Source: Actinomycetes bacterium | GTDB taxonomy: Bacteria; Actinomycetota; Acidimicrobiia; Acidimicrobiales; Acidimicrobiaceae | Length of the DNA: 64,000 nt | NCBI GenBank assembly: GCA_021822605.1 | Contig: JAKAQL010000008.1 | Span: 1 to 64,000 of the forward strand | Direction of reading: 5' to 3' | Part shown: positions 34,173 to 43,215 of the stretch, one piece after another | How the letters are laid out: every line of letters begins with the position of its first letter | Numbering within the stretch: position 1 is the first letter of the stretch | Translations under genes and position numbers: made by a program | The notes under the pieces: model-generated | What the model saw: only the letters and a program-made list of their open reading frames with translations | Database searches by the model: none | What the model was told of the DNA's origin: nothing

Positions 34173-36104
34173 TCGAGTCGATATTCGTCGTCGTAGTTCG
34201 AGGCCCAGACGACAAAATTCCCGTGCAGCCTCGGCGTCGTTGGTGTTGAGCACGCGCTGAGCGAGCTGGTGCTGGGCCTGATGGAGCGCGATGAGGTCGG
34301 GATCCTCTAAGCTACTGGCGATTGCGCAGCGTGGTTCGGCTAACGGCCTCTTGTGTCCGCTGGCGGCAAGTGAGATGATCGCGCGTTCCCACCTGAATCC
34401 CTGTGCAGCTGCAACGACGGATGGGTATGACTGCATGGTGGGGAGGATGAGTGAGTCGGGAAGGGCAAGGATCTCGGTGATCGGCAGTGGACGACTCAGC
34501 GCGTAACCCTGACCAAGTTGCGCCCCTAGGGCATGGAGCACTGGTAGCATCCGTGGATCCTCAATACCCTCGATCACCAGATCGACCTCGATCAGTTCGC
34601 TGAGATCGATCGCGACGGTCATCAGGGGTAAGCCAACGTTGAGCAGATCGATGGGCTCTGAAAACGCCCGATCCAGTTTGATCTCGTCAAAGGGGAAGCT
34701 CATGATTCGCGAAAGGGATGCGTAGCCCGTTCCAAAGTCATCAAGAGCTATCTGGTGCCCAGCCTTCTTAAGAAGCGCCAGCGGACCGTAGGCGAGCGAG
34801 ACGAGATCCTGGTTTTCGGTGATCTCGATTCTCAGCTGATGGGGTGAGATCCCTCGTTGGCGCCAGACGGTAATGATCTCACGCGCGTAGCTCTCGTCCG
34901 AGATGAGATCCGGCTCAATGTTGATCGCAACTGGCTTTGTTAAGCCATATTGCTCGACATCGTCGGCCACCTGGGCGAGTACCGTTTCGAAGAGTCTCCG
35001 CCGTTCCTCCCGTGCAAGCGTATCAATAAATTCCTCGGGACTGATCAGGCCGGATGACACCCTGAGGCGAGCCAGGGCTTCATATTGTGTGATCCGTCCA
35101 TTGCCCAGATCGACGATTGGCTGGTAACGAACCTCGAGATTATCACCTTCGATGGAGAGGAGGGAGTGGACGCCGGCCGTCGGGGGAGACTCGGGTGCGG
35201 CGTCAGACATCGGCAGGGTGACCAAGTGGAGCCCAGGCTCTGCACCGGTGACGAGGGCCTGTGAAAGTGCTGTCTCCGCCATACCGAGCAGCAGCATCGG
35301 GTCAGCATTTTCTCGCCACGAGATAGCAAGTCCTGCATACCAGGCTGGTGGTTCTTCACCCGGGGGTTGAAGTCGTGTCGCGCCAATCGCATTCAGCTCC
35401 CGTTCGATGATCGAGACCACTTCGTTACGACCGTCGGCCGTCTCAACCAAGAGCGCAAATGTCGTATCGCCGAGGCGTGCAACGGTGTCGGTTGAACGGG
35501 TGAGGGAACCGAGTTGCCCCGCTAGCTCTACGAGAAGACGGTCACGGTCGCGGGGGTCGGCCTCAAGGTTGTGGTCAATGGAGGTCAAGGCGTAGACGTC
35601 CAGGAGGGCGAGCGCGACTTGCGTGTGAGCACGATCGGCTCGCAGAAGACTCGCCGTCAAGGCATCGATGAATCCACGCCGATTGACGAGACCGGTCAAG
35701 GCATCATGATGGCTGAGTGCGAGGGCAGATCGTAGCTCTACTCGGTGTCGTCGGTCTAGGGTGTCCATCGCACGCGCCTGGAGACGTTGGCGTTGTTGAT
35801 GAACCATGTCAGGTTCGAGGTCTTCGCGATGCCGCATCAGCGTCACTGCAAGCGAATCGATGAGTGCGAGGACCACGGAAGGAGGGTAGCCCAACCGTTG
35901 GAGCGTGATGGCAGCCAGCTCTGCACTCTTACGGCTTGCCCTGGCATCCGCAAGGGCTGGTGCTAGAGCGAGCACCAGCGGTACGAGGAGATCACGGGTG
36001 AGCAACTGGTCCTGATTGTCGACGCCGGTGACGATTGCGGAGAGAACCTCATCGACCACCGCGGGATCGCTCAACCATGACCAAGTCGGATAGGAATGAT
36101 ACAT
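34158..36104 (-). CDS. GGDEF-EAL protein, probable c-di-GMP phosphodiesterase
   Basis: This 648-residue soluble protein has an unassigned helical N-terminus (residues 1-135), a degenerate GGDEF domain (HHDALTGLVNRRGF, but RLGDTTFALL where GGDEF should be), and an intact EAL domain. Catalytic residues of EAL are visible: YEALARL, AINIEPD, LRIEITEN, ALDDFGTGYASL, IKLDR, VIEGIED and LGQGY. About 90 further residues follow EAL. It should therefore hydrolyse c-di-GMP, with the GGDEF part possibly regulatory. Orn, which removes the pGpG product, is encoded 12 kb away. Confidence 0.9.
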   Translation of the reverse strand: MYHSYPTWSWLSDPAVVDEVLSAIVTGVDNQDQLLTRDLLVPLVLALAPALADARASRKSAELAAITLQRLGYPPSVVLALIDSLAVTLMRHREDLEPDMVHQQRQRLQARAMDTLDRRHRVELRSALALSHHDALTGLVNRRGFIDALTASLLRADRAHTQVALALLDVYALTSIDHNLEADPRDRDRLLVELAGQLGSLTRSTDTVARLGDTTFALLVETADGRNEVVSIIERELNAIGATRLQPPGEEPPAWYAGLAISWRENADPMLLLGMAETALSQALVTGAEPGLHLVTLPMSDAAPESPPTAGVHSLLSIEGDNLEVRYQPIVDLGNGRITQYEALARLRVSSGLISPEEFIDTLAREERRRLFETVLAQVADDVEQYGLTKPVAINIEPDLISDESYAREIITVWRQRGISPHQLRIEITENQDLVSLAYGPLALLKKAGHQIALDDFGTGYASLSRIMSFPFDEIKLDRAFSEPIDLLNVGLPLMTVAIDLSELIEVDLVIEGIEDPRMLPVLHALGAQLGQGYALSRPLPITEILALPDSLILPTMQSYPSVVAAAQGFRWERAIISLAASGHKRPLAEPRCAIASSLEDPDLIALHQAQHQLAQRVLNTNDAEAAREFCRLGLELRRRISTRLAAD

Positions 36105-36336
36105 GGCGCCCTTCGATCCTCCGTACGTGGTCCCTAGGCCAAGGGCTTCGAGAGGCGAACCCTACCAGCGAATATGTCCATCTACCCGACGTGTTGGTGC
36201 TTACCTTGGTCAACTACGCTCATTCTAGCCCACTGGAGGCGACCTCGCGAGAGAGTTCGCGAATGTTTTGCGCTTGGGCAACCTGGGGAGGTGATGAGCC
36301 CTGGTTGGGTGCCTGGTAGTCGTCGTGGAACTTTGG

Positions 36337-36342
36337 TAGGCT
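36337..36342 (+). promoter_or_regulatory. -10-like element of the acyl-CoA ligase operon
   Basis: TAGGCT lies 21 bases ahead of the ATG; the leader would include GAAAGGGATG. No clear -35 is visible. Confidence 0.4.
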
Positions 36343-36363
36343 AAAGCTCATATCGCGAAAGGG

Positions 36364-38040
36364 ATGATGATGGAATCGACTATGCAACAGGGTGCGCTCA
36401 CGGTGGCTGGCATATTGCGCTACGGATCGCAAGCCTTTCCTGATGCGGAGGTGTTCACCTACAACGGTGGTGATGACGTTGCCCGTGCTCGTTTTGCGGA
36501 GATCGCTGATCGGGCAGCTCGACTGGCAGGCGCCTTGGCCGGAATTGGAATCGAACCCTCCGACAGGGTGGGCACTTTCTGTTTTAACCATCAGCAACAC
36601 CTCGAGGCGTACCTCGGTATCCCCGCCATGGGGGCGGTGATTCACACGCTGAATCTCAGACTTTCACCCGATCAGCTTCAGTTTGTGATTGACGATGCAC
36701 AGGATCGGGCCATCATTGTCGATGGGATTGGATTGCCACTATTGGCGCAGGTGCTTGACGCCTGCCCCTGCGTGGAGACCATTATCGTGGTCGGGCCAGT
36801 TCTCGATGTTGCTGCCAGGAAGGCAGTGGCAGCACGGCGTCGCGTGGTAGATTATGAGGACTTTCTGGGAGGTGCAACGCCGCTGGCGGAGTGGCCGGAG
36901 CTCACCGAGACGGATGCGGCAATGATCTGTTACAGCTCAGGTACCACTGGTAGTCCAAAGGGCGTTGTCTATTCGCATCGCTCCACCTATCTCCACGCGA
37001 TCAGCGCGCTCCCGCTGTTTAGCCAACGCAGCTGGAATATTCTGGAGTCCAAGGGTGATGTTGCCCTTATTGTGGTTCCGATGTTTCATGCGGCAGCCTG
37101 GGGGTCTCCGTATGCCTGTTGGTTCACCGGATCAACCATGATTATGCCGGGGCGCTTTTTGCAGGCCGAACCGCTCGCCGCAATGATCGAGAGGTTCCGC
37201 CCGACCGTCTCCTCCGGGGTGCCTACTATCTGGAACGATCTGTTGCACTATTTGGAATCGCATCCAACGGACATCTCAAGCCTCCGCATGTTGACCTCTG
37301 GAGGGTCAGCGACACCCCGATCTCTGATTGAGGCGTATCTTGAGAGGTACAATATCCCTGTCGTCTCCGGGTGGGGCATGACGGAGACCTCCCCGATTTG
37401 CACCCTTGCGATTCCTCCCTCAGGTACGCCACGTGAACGCCTAGTTGACTATCTCGAGACGGCGGGCAAGGTTGTCCCCGGCGTAGAGTTGCGGATTGTG
37501 AATGATCAACAGCAGGCACAGCCCTGGGATGGCAAGGCGTTTGGGGAGATCGAGGTGCGCGGTCCCTGGATTACTGCAGGCTATTTGGGAGGGCGAGGAG
37601 TTGAAAACTTCGATCACGGATGGCTTCGAACTGGTGATATCGCTACCGTTGATCCACAAGGTTACGTTCGAATCATCGACCGTACAAAGGATGTGATCAA
37701 GTCCGGAGGGGAGTGGATCTCCTCCATTGAGCTTGAGAATGCCATCATGGCGCACCCCAAGGTAGCTGAGGCTGCGGTCATCGCAGTCCCGGATGATCGT
37801 TGGTTCGAGCGTCCGTTGGCTTTTGTGGTGGTAAAGCCAGGAGCGGATCTTGAGGTAGCCGAGCTTCGTGAGTTCCTGGCTGGTCGCGTCGCAAAGTGGT
37901 GGCTACCTGAGCGTTACTCCTTCGTTGAGGCTATTCCTCGCACATCGGTCGGGAAGTTTTACAAGAAGGCGTTACGTGACGGGTACCAGGAAGGCAACTA
38001 CGCGATCCATGAGGTCAGACGGACCCAAGGTCAGGAGTAG
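36364..38040 (+). CDS. long-chain fatty-acid-CoA ligase
   Basis: This 558-residue adenylate-forming enzyme has ICYSSGTTGSPKGVVYSHRS, VVSGWGMTETSPICTL, HGWLRTGDIATVDPQGYVRI and the C-terminal PRTSVGKFYKKALRDGY with the catalytic Lys. The segment around FHAAAWGSPYACWFTGS is typical of the FadD-like medium/long-chain group. It supplies acyl-CoA for beta-oxidation. Several in-frame ATGs at the start (36364, 36367, 36370, 36382) leave a few residues uncertain. It is two bases upstream of a small ORF and then acetoacetyl-CoA synthetase. Confidence 0.9.
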   Translation: MMMESTMQQGALTVAGILRYGSQAFPDAEVFTYNGGDDVARARFAEIADRAARLAGALAGIGIEPSDRVGTFCFNHQQHLEAYLGIPAMGAVIHTLNLRLSPDQLQFVIDDAQDRAIIVDGIGLPLLAQVLDACPCVETIIVVGPVLDVAARKAVAARRRVVDYEDFLGGATPLAEWPELTETDAAMICYSSGTTGSPKGVVYSHRSTYLHAISALPLFSQRSWNILESKGDVALIVVPMFHAAAWGSPYACWFTGSTMIMPGRFLQAEPLAAMIERFRPTVSSGVPTIWNDLLHYLESHPTDISSLRMLTSGGSATPRSLIEAYLERYNIPVVSGWGMTETSPICTLAIPPSGTPRERLVDYLETAGKVVPGVELRIVNDQQQAQPWDGKAFGEIEVRGPWITAGYLGGRGVENFDHGWLRTGDIATVDPQGYVRIIDRTKDVIKSGGEWISSIELENAIMAHPKVAEAAVIAVPDDRWFERPLAFVVVKPGADLEVAELREFLAGRVAKWWLPERYSFVEAIPRTSVGKFYKKALRDGYQEGNYAIHEVRRTQGQE

Positions 38041-38042
38041 CG

Positions 38043-38267
38043 ATGCCGGACCCGGATGAGAGTCGCGAGCGTATGCTGGAGAGCCTGCAGGTACTACTGT
38101 CCCAGCTCGACGACGTGAGCTTCTCACAGCTACTGAGGTATCGGCGTCTGGACCCAGCCAGAGTCAAGCAGGTACAGCAGGAGCTCGCCAAGGTGCGCCG
38201 TTCGCTGCTCAAGGCACAGCAGGTGCTGAGTCATCTGGACTTAGAGATTGAGGAGAATGAGCGATGA
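38043..38267 (+). CDS. small coiled-coil protein of unknown function
   Basis: This 74-residue, highly charged helical protein (SRERMLESLQVLLSQLDDVS, then RRLDPARVKQVQQELAKVRR and KAQQVLSHLDLEIEENER) has leucine spacing consistent with a coiled coil. It starts two bases after the ligase stop and its stop overlaps the next ATG (ATGA), so it is likely a real, coupled gene rather than chance. I recognise no family. It may be a partner or adaptor of one of the flanking CoA ligases; that is inference. Confidence 0.7.
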   Translation: MPDPDESRERMLESLQVLLSQLDDVSFSQLLRYRRLDPARVKQVQQELAKVRRSLLKAQQVLSHLDLEIEENER

Positions 38268-40213
38268 CCGAGGTTGGTGACATTCTCTGGGAACCCAGTG
38301 CTGGAGGACTGTCAGGACCTCTAGGAGCGTTTTTGGGCACCGAGGGCCCAAGGCTCGGGGTTAGTTCGAAAACCTATGATGACCTCTATCGAGCGAGCAT
38401 TACCAAGATCGGTCCGTTTTGGCGTTCCGTCGCACGTTTCTGTCAGCTCGCTGGCGATCTGGGTGATCGCGATTTGGTAGGAGAGCTACCCGATGCAGTG
38501 TTCTTCCCGGATGGTTTTATCAACTACGCCCAGGAAGCGTATCTCCGTTTTCACGACCCAGCGTGCATCGTCAAGGCTGACGAGTCCGGGATGCTAGAAC
38601 ACGTTGAGGCTCATGAGTTTTGGCGAGCTGTTGCCCAGCTTGCAGCGTCCCTTCAGGCGGCTGGCGTAGGAGTAGGCGACCGTGTCGCGGGCTATCTTCC
38701 CAATATCTATGAGGCGGTCGTTGGACTCTTTGCCACCGCGAGTATCGGTGCTATTTGGTCCTGCACGTCACCGGACTTTGGCGTCGGCGCGGTGGTGGAT
38801 CGTTTTCGCCAGATTGAACCAAAGGTCGTCTTGGCAGTCACCGAGTATCGCTATGGTGGTCGACTCATCGATCGGAGGACGACGCTTCACTCGATCCTTG
38901 ATGAGCTGCCAAGCGTTCGCACCGTTATCGTGGCGGGATCTGCGGACGGACTACCACGGGGGGCCTGGAGCCTACTCTCCTTTGATGAGGCGATCGAGGG
39001 AGAACGGCCATTGATTTTTGCTCGGGTGCCCTTTAACCATCCTTTGTGGGTTCTTTACTCCTCAGGGACGACGGGCGTTCCAAAGGCTATTGTCCACTCC
39101 CACGGTGGAATCGTGCTTGAACACAAGAAAGTGCTCGAGCTCCAGAACGAGATCGCCGATGGGAGCACGTTCTTTTGGTACTCTTCCACGGGTTGGATGA
39201 TGTGGAATTTTTTGATGGGCGGCCTGCTGGTTGGCGCTTCCATTGTGTTATACGATGGCTCCCCGGGCTACCCGGATCTCGGTCAGCTCTGGCGGCTGAT
39301 CGATAGGGCAGGTATCGATTTCTTCGGCGTCTCGGCTCCCTTTCTTCGCAGTTCGCAGGTTGGAGGGGTGGATCCACGATCACTGATCCATGGTACGTCG
39401 CTACGGGCCATCGGCTCGACCGGAGCGCCACTGACCATCGATGGTTTTGATTGGGTGTATCGTCACGTTCCGGGACCAGTACAGCTCATCTCAGCCTCTG
39501 GTGGCACGGATGTGTGTACCGCGTTTTTGGGTAGCTCTCCGATGCATCCAACGAGAGCCGGACTGATCGCGGCCCCCGCACTCGGTGTTGCGGTTGCAGC
39601 CTTTGACGAGTCAGGGACACCAGTGGTGGGAACGATGGGTGAGCTGGTTATCACCGAACCCATGCCGTCGATGCCGATCTGGTTCTGGAATGATGGGGAT
39701 CGAAGCCGGTATCATGAGGCGTATTTCGCCAAGTATCCTGGCGTCTGGAGACATGGCGACTGGGTCACTTTCTATGCTGATGGTTCGAGCGTGATCTACG
39801 GCCGTTCTGATTCAACCTTGAATCGTGGTGGTGTCCGCATGGGCACTGCCGAGTTCTACCGTGTGGTGGAGGCCATCAAAGGGGTACAAGAGGCCCTGGT
39901 GATCGACACCTCGGCTCTCGATCGAACTGGTGAGCTCATCCTTTTTCTTGTCCTGACCCCGACGGCGGTCGAGGAGGAGGTAGTCCAACAGGTACGAGCC
40001 GCGCTGCGAAGAGAGCTCTCTCCTCGACATGTTCCTGACCGGTTCTTCATGGTATCGGAGGTTCCGAAGACCTTGAATGGCAAAAAGTTGGAGGTTCCGA
40101 TTCGCCGACTTTTTCTCGGGGAGCAGCTCGCGGATGTCGCATCAAGTGACTCGGTGGCCAATCCTGGCGTCCTCAGCGAGTTTGAGGAGCTTGCTCGGCT
40201 AGCACGTCCCTGA
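38264..40213 (+). CDS. aacS: acetoacetyl-CoA synthetase
   Basis: This 649-residue adenylate-forming enzyme has the AACS-type acyl-activating core WVLYSSGTTGVPKAIVHSHG, the FFWYSSTGWMMWNFLMGGL block shared with acetyl-CoA synthetases, and the AACS segment MPIWFWNDGDRSRYHEAYF. The C-terminal PKTLNGKKLEVPIRRLF carries the catalytic Lys. It activates acetoacetate to acetoacetyl-CoA for use of ketone bodies or polyhydroxybutyrate turnover. It is coupled to the small coiled-coil ORF and shares an operon with the fatty-acid ligase. Confidence 0.93.
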   Translation: MTEVGDILWEPSAGGLSGPLGAFLGTEGPRLGVSSKTYDDLYRASITKIGPFWRSVARFCQLAGDLGDRDLVGELPDAVFFPDGFINYAQEAYLRFHDPACIVKADESGMLEHVEAHEFWRAVAQLAASLQAAGVGVGDRVAGYLPNIYEAVVGLFATASIGAIWSCTSPDFGVGAVVDRFRQIEPKVVLAVTEYRYGGRLIDRRTTLHSILDELPSVRTVIVAGSADGLPRGAWSLLSFDEAIEGERPLIFARVPFNHPLWVLYSSGTTGVPKAIVHSHGGIVLEHKKVLELQNEIADGSTFFWYSSTGWMMWNFLMGGLLVGASIVLYDGSPGYPDLGQLWRLIDRAGIDFFGVSAPFLRSSQVGGVDPRSLIHGTSLRAIGSTGAPLTIDGFDWVYRHVPGPVQLISASGGTDVCTAFLGSSPMHPTRAGLIAAPALGVAVAAFDESGTPVVGTMGELVITEPMPSMPIWFWNDGDRSRYHEAYFAKYPGVWRHGDWVTFYADGSSVIYGRSDSTLNRGGVRMGTAEFYRVVEAIKGVQEALVIDTSALDRTGELILFLVLTPTAVEEEVVQQVRAALRRELSPRHVPDRFFMVSEVPKTLNGKKLEVPIRRLFLGEQLADVASSDSVANPGVLSEFEELARLARP

Positions 40214-40395
40214 TGGTTTCCGTGGCGCCGTCGGGGCTTGCGTGCGTGCTTCTCCGCCGCCAGGCTCGGGCGGAATCCCTGTGTGCCGGTGTGGCCTAAG
40301 GGGGATGATCGCGCACTGGAGACGAGATGATGGTGAATACGTTGGTGGCGGAGTCTCCCAAAGACTGGTAGTGGCAAAGGTCTAGGATTGGAGAT

Positions 40396-40557
40396 ATGAG
40401 GAACTTGACACCTTTGGTCTGGGCAGCATCGATCATAGTGGTCGTCGTCGTTGTCGATGTAGCGTTCCTACGTCACCACACGCTCGCACGTCTCCTCATC
40501 AATATCGCGATCGTTCTCTTGTTTGCGGGTGTTTACCTGCGATGGTTTAGGCACTGA
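40396..40557 (+). CDS. two-helix membrane micropeptide
   Basis: A 53-codon ORF too short for the track encodes a protein with two hydrophobic segments (LVWAASIIVVVVVVDVAFL and LLINIAIVLLFAGVYLRWF) joined by a basic turn. A TAGGAT hexamer ends seven bases before the ATG, again giving a near-leaderless arrangement. I recognise no family. Hydrophobic low-complexity makes chance possible, but the context supports a gene. Confidence 0.5.
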   Translation: MRNLTPLVWAASIIVVVVVVDVAFLRHHTLARLLINIAIVLLFAGVYLRWFRH

Positions 40558-40729
40558 AGGCTCAAACCAATCCTCTGACGATCTCCACAACGAGCGAACG
40601 CGAACCAGATCGCACCGGCACTAGGTGGTGGGGTCGAAGCCTTCGTCGAGCCCACGTGGATAACCAACAGAAGGCGTACCTACGAGGTCGCCACCACTGT
40701 GGTTCCTTTGGCTAGATAGCCATGCTGGT

Positions 40730-41614
40730 CTAGAGGGAGGGTAGCAACTCGTGGACGCGCTGGAAGTTGGGTAAGGCCCCAGCTTGACGTATCGCCATCT
40801 CGATGGGAGCGCCGAGCGCCTGGAGTTCTGCGAGTTCTCCATCGGAGACTGCGTCAAAGAGCGGGGCCATCAATACGTTTGTCCTGCGCTCCAAATCGCT
40901 ACGGAATGCGCGCCCTTCCATAGTGATCGTCTCGTCCTTCCTGATGAGACCTCGTGAAGCAAGGCTCTCAACGCCATCGTTCCACTCATCGTCGGTGTAC
41001 CCTCTCGATGGCTGTGCCGTGGAGCGCTTTTCAGCTCCGATAGCCACCATAAGGATGTGGGCCTCACAACCATTGATCTGATTGACGGAGAGCAGGTTGT
41101 TGTGACAGTCTCCCCTGTATTCACGGATGAGAGTGGCGGCATGGAAGAGCCGAGAAGTCGGATCTTCCGGTGGCCGGAGGGATAGGTTTGCAGCGTAGAG
41201 GGGATGTCCACTACGTTCTCCATCGACGGAAATCTTGGTTGCGATCTCAGCCGCGCGGGCTAGAGCCTCCTGGCTTGGGGCGAGAGGGGTCGATTCCATG
41301 ATGCGATTCCAGGCAGCCAGCAAGCCTTCGAAACGGGCGCCGACGAACTGTTCAGGTGCGGCTATCTGCCAAACTGAAGGGATGGCGGCCTCGACATTGC
41401 GATGCGAGAAGGTGTAGAACACGGCTGTTACTACGCCTGGCTCGACCCTTCCCATCGGTGCAGCGCGTCCCCCGAAGTATCGAGCCCAGGAGTCGGAAAC
41501 CCCAAGGGCCTTATAGCTCTCGCGACACTCTTTGGCAAAGTAGGTCAGGTCGTGTAGTGTTTCGAGTTGAGCCCAGACTATCAGGGAGCTGGTTTGCCGT
41601 TCATTGCGATCCAT
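40730..41614 (-). CDS. SalK/SCO6745 family protein
   Basis: This 294-residue protein matches the actinobacterial SalK-like family: ARYFGGRAAPMGRVEPGVVT, AVFYTFSHRNVEAAIPSVW, and the central HAATLIREYRGDCHNNLLSV. The C-terminal half is helical and winged-helix-like (DEWNDGVESLASRGLIRKDE). The function of the family is unsettled. It stands alone, divergent from the carbonic anhydrase gene. Confidence 0.82.
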   Translation of the reverse strand: MDRNERQTSSLIVWAQLETLHDLTYFAKECRESYKALGVSDSWARYFGGRAAPMGRVEPGVVTAVFYTFSHRNVEAAIPSVWQIAAPEQFVGARFEGLLAAWNRIMESTPLAPSQEALARAAEIATKISVDGERSGHPLYAANLSLRPPEDPTSRLFHAATLIREYRGDCHNNLLSVNQINGCEAHILMVAIGAEKRSTAQPSRGYTDDEWNDGVESLASRGLIRKDETITMEGRAFRSDLERRTNVLMAPLFDAVSDGELAELQALGAPIEMAIRQAGALPNFQRVHELLPSL

Positions 41615-41729
41615 GTGCTCAGGCTAGTAGCCATCACTGTGCATTGGCTAACGATACTCTTTTGAAGAGCGAGCGTATCACGATGATCGATAGGCAGCGG
41701 AGTTGGTGGGGTTTAGCTAACCTGGCCTT

Positions 41730-42248
41730 ATGCCTATTTACAGTCTTGGTAGTCAAATTCCCCAGATCGCCGCCTCGGCATTTGTCCATCCAGATGCCGT
41801 CATAATCGGCTCTGTGGTGATCGGTGAGGAGGCCTCGGTCTGGCCACAAGCAGTATTGCGCGGCGATTATGGCCAGATTGCGATAGGTGATAGAACGTCG
41901 GTGCAAGATGGGACGGTCATTCATGCAACGGCTGAGCTTCCTACTATCGTTGGCGCCGAGTGTGTCGTCGGACATCTTGTGCACCTTGAGGGTTGTGTGA
42001 TTGAGGACCATTGCCTCATCGGATCGTCATCGGTTGTTCTGCACCGGGTTCGGATCCATGAGCATGCTTTGGTTGGGGCGAACGCCATGGTAACCAATGA
42101 TACCGACGTTCCTTCGTTTGCAATGGCGCTCGGGGTTCCGGCGACTGTCTTTCACGACCGGGTCTCCAAGGGAGCCTTCGCCCAGGCCGTCGATCTCTAT
42201 GTCGCCAATGGGCGACGCTATCAAAGGGAGCTGATTCGTCTGGAGTAG
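41730..42248 (+). CDS. gamma-class carbonic anhydrase family protein
   Basis: This 172-residue left-handed beta-helix has hexapeptide repeats and the metal-binding histidines of the family in DGTVIHA and VVGHLVHLEGCVI. RGDYGQIAIGDRTSVQDGTV is the usual central stretch, and a C-terminal helix follows (QAVDLYVANGRRYQRELI). It may hydrate CO2, but many family members (YrdA, PaaY) have low or other activity. A TAGCTA element lies about ten bases ahead of the ATG, implying a very short leader. Confidence 0.9.
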   Translation: MPIYSLGSQIPQIAASAFVHPDAVIIGSVVIGEEASVWPQAVLRGDYGQIAIGDRTSVQDGTVIHATAELPTIVGAECVVGHLVHLEGCVIEDHCLIGSSSVVLHRVRIHEHALVGANAMVTNDTDVPSFAMALGVPATVFHDRVSKGAFAQAVDLYVANGRRYQRELIRLE

Positions 42249-42420
42249 TGGCGACCTGGGTGGAGTGATAGGTGCTGATGTAACGATGATTCGCGACGCC
42301 CTACGGGATCACCAAACGGGAGATCCCTGAGCTATGCCGGATCTGGCTGAGCAACCCAACCATGACAGGGCAACCTTGCGGCAGGGGAGTCTCTTGGCGG
42401 GAGTGTCTGTCAGATCTGAC

Positions 42421-43215
42421 TCACCGATGCCGCAAGGCGGTGGCGACACGCCTTCCCGCGAGCGTATGGACTTCGATGGGGTGATTGAAGGCATCGGTGA
42501 GCGTTGCAGACGTCAACACCTCGTCGGCCGTACCAAACCAGTAGCCACGCTCACTCATTACGAGGGTGTGCGTGATCGAGGCGGGTAGATCCTCCAGGTG
42601 ATGAGCCACCATCACGAGAGCTCCATCCTGGTGATGGTGGTCGAGAATACGTTCGAGTGCCTCGATCATCTCTTCACGTGCCACCAGGTCGAGGTGAGAG
42701 GTGGGTTCGTCGAGCACGGTTAAGCGTGGTGTACCACTGAAGGCTCGTGCGAGAAGGACACGCTGGCGTTGACCCGATGATAGCGAGTCTAGGGTTCGCT
42801 GCGCGTAACCGTGAAGACCCACGATCTCTAGGAGCTGCTCGGCCTCGGTGTGGTCGTGGTCGTCGAGCACGAACCATTCACGACGGAGGCCCGAGTGTCG
42901 TCCAAGAGCAACCACCTCGACAGCGGTCATATCTGGGGTTAGTTGCATGGCCAGTCCGTCGAAGAAGTAGCCAATCCTTGGCCGTAAGGTTCTGATGTCG
43001 GTGGTGTGCACGTCACTGCCTAAGAGGTGCAATACTCCTCGGCTGAGCCGGAGCCGTCCTGCAAGCACCATCGCGAGTGATGTTTTTCCGATGCCGTTAG
43101 GCCCCAGGATGGCGAGGCGCTGACCAGCCTCCAAGGTGATCGATAGGTCGGCAAAGACGGTGGTCTCGCCGCGTGCCAGGTAAGCGTGCTCCATGTAGAT
43201 GATAGGGTTGGTCAT
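42421..43215 (-). CDS. ABC transporter ATP-binding protein
   Basis: I start at the ATG at 43215; the track's extension reads through the DMT gene. The 264-residue ATPase has Walker A LGPNGIGKTS, signature LSSGQRQRVLLARAF, Walker B LTVLDEPTSHLDL and the switch His in VAHHLED. It resembles ModC/PhnT-like and YtrE-like single ATPases that work with a separate permease. None is encoded here. Instead it overlaps (ATGA) a four-helix DMT protein, an unusual partner. Confidence 0.85.
   Translation of the reverse strand: MTNPIIYMEHAYLARGETTVFADLSITLEAGQRLAILGPNGIGKTSLAMVLAGRLRLSRGVLHLLGSDVHTTDIRTLRPRIGYFFDGLAMQLTPDMTAVEVVALGRHSGLRREWFVLDDHDHTEAEQLLEIVGLHGYAQRTLDSLSSGQRQRVLLARAFSGTPRLTVLDEPTSHLDLVAREEMIEALERILDHHHQDGALVMVAHHLEDLPASITHTLVMSERGYWFGTADEVLTSATLTDAFNHPIEVHTLAGRRVATALRHR

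Noticed and set aside
42305-42327. GGGATC/GATCCC hairpin between carbonic anhydrase and ABC ATPase genes
   Set aside because: The loop is 11 bases, the stem short and no T-run follows.
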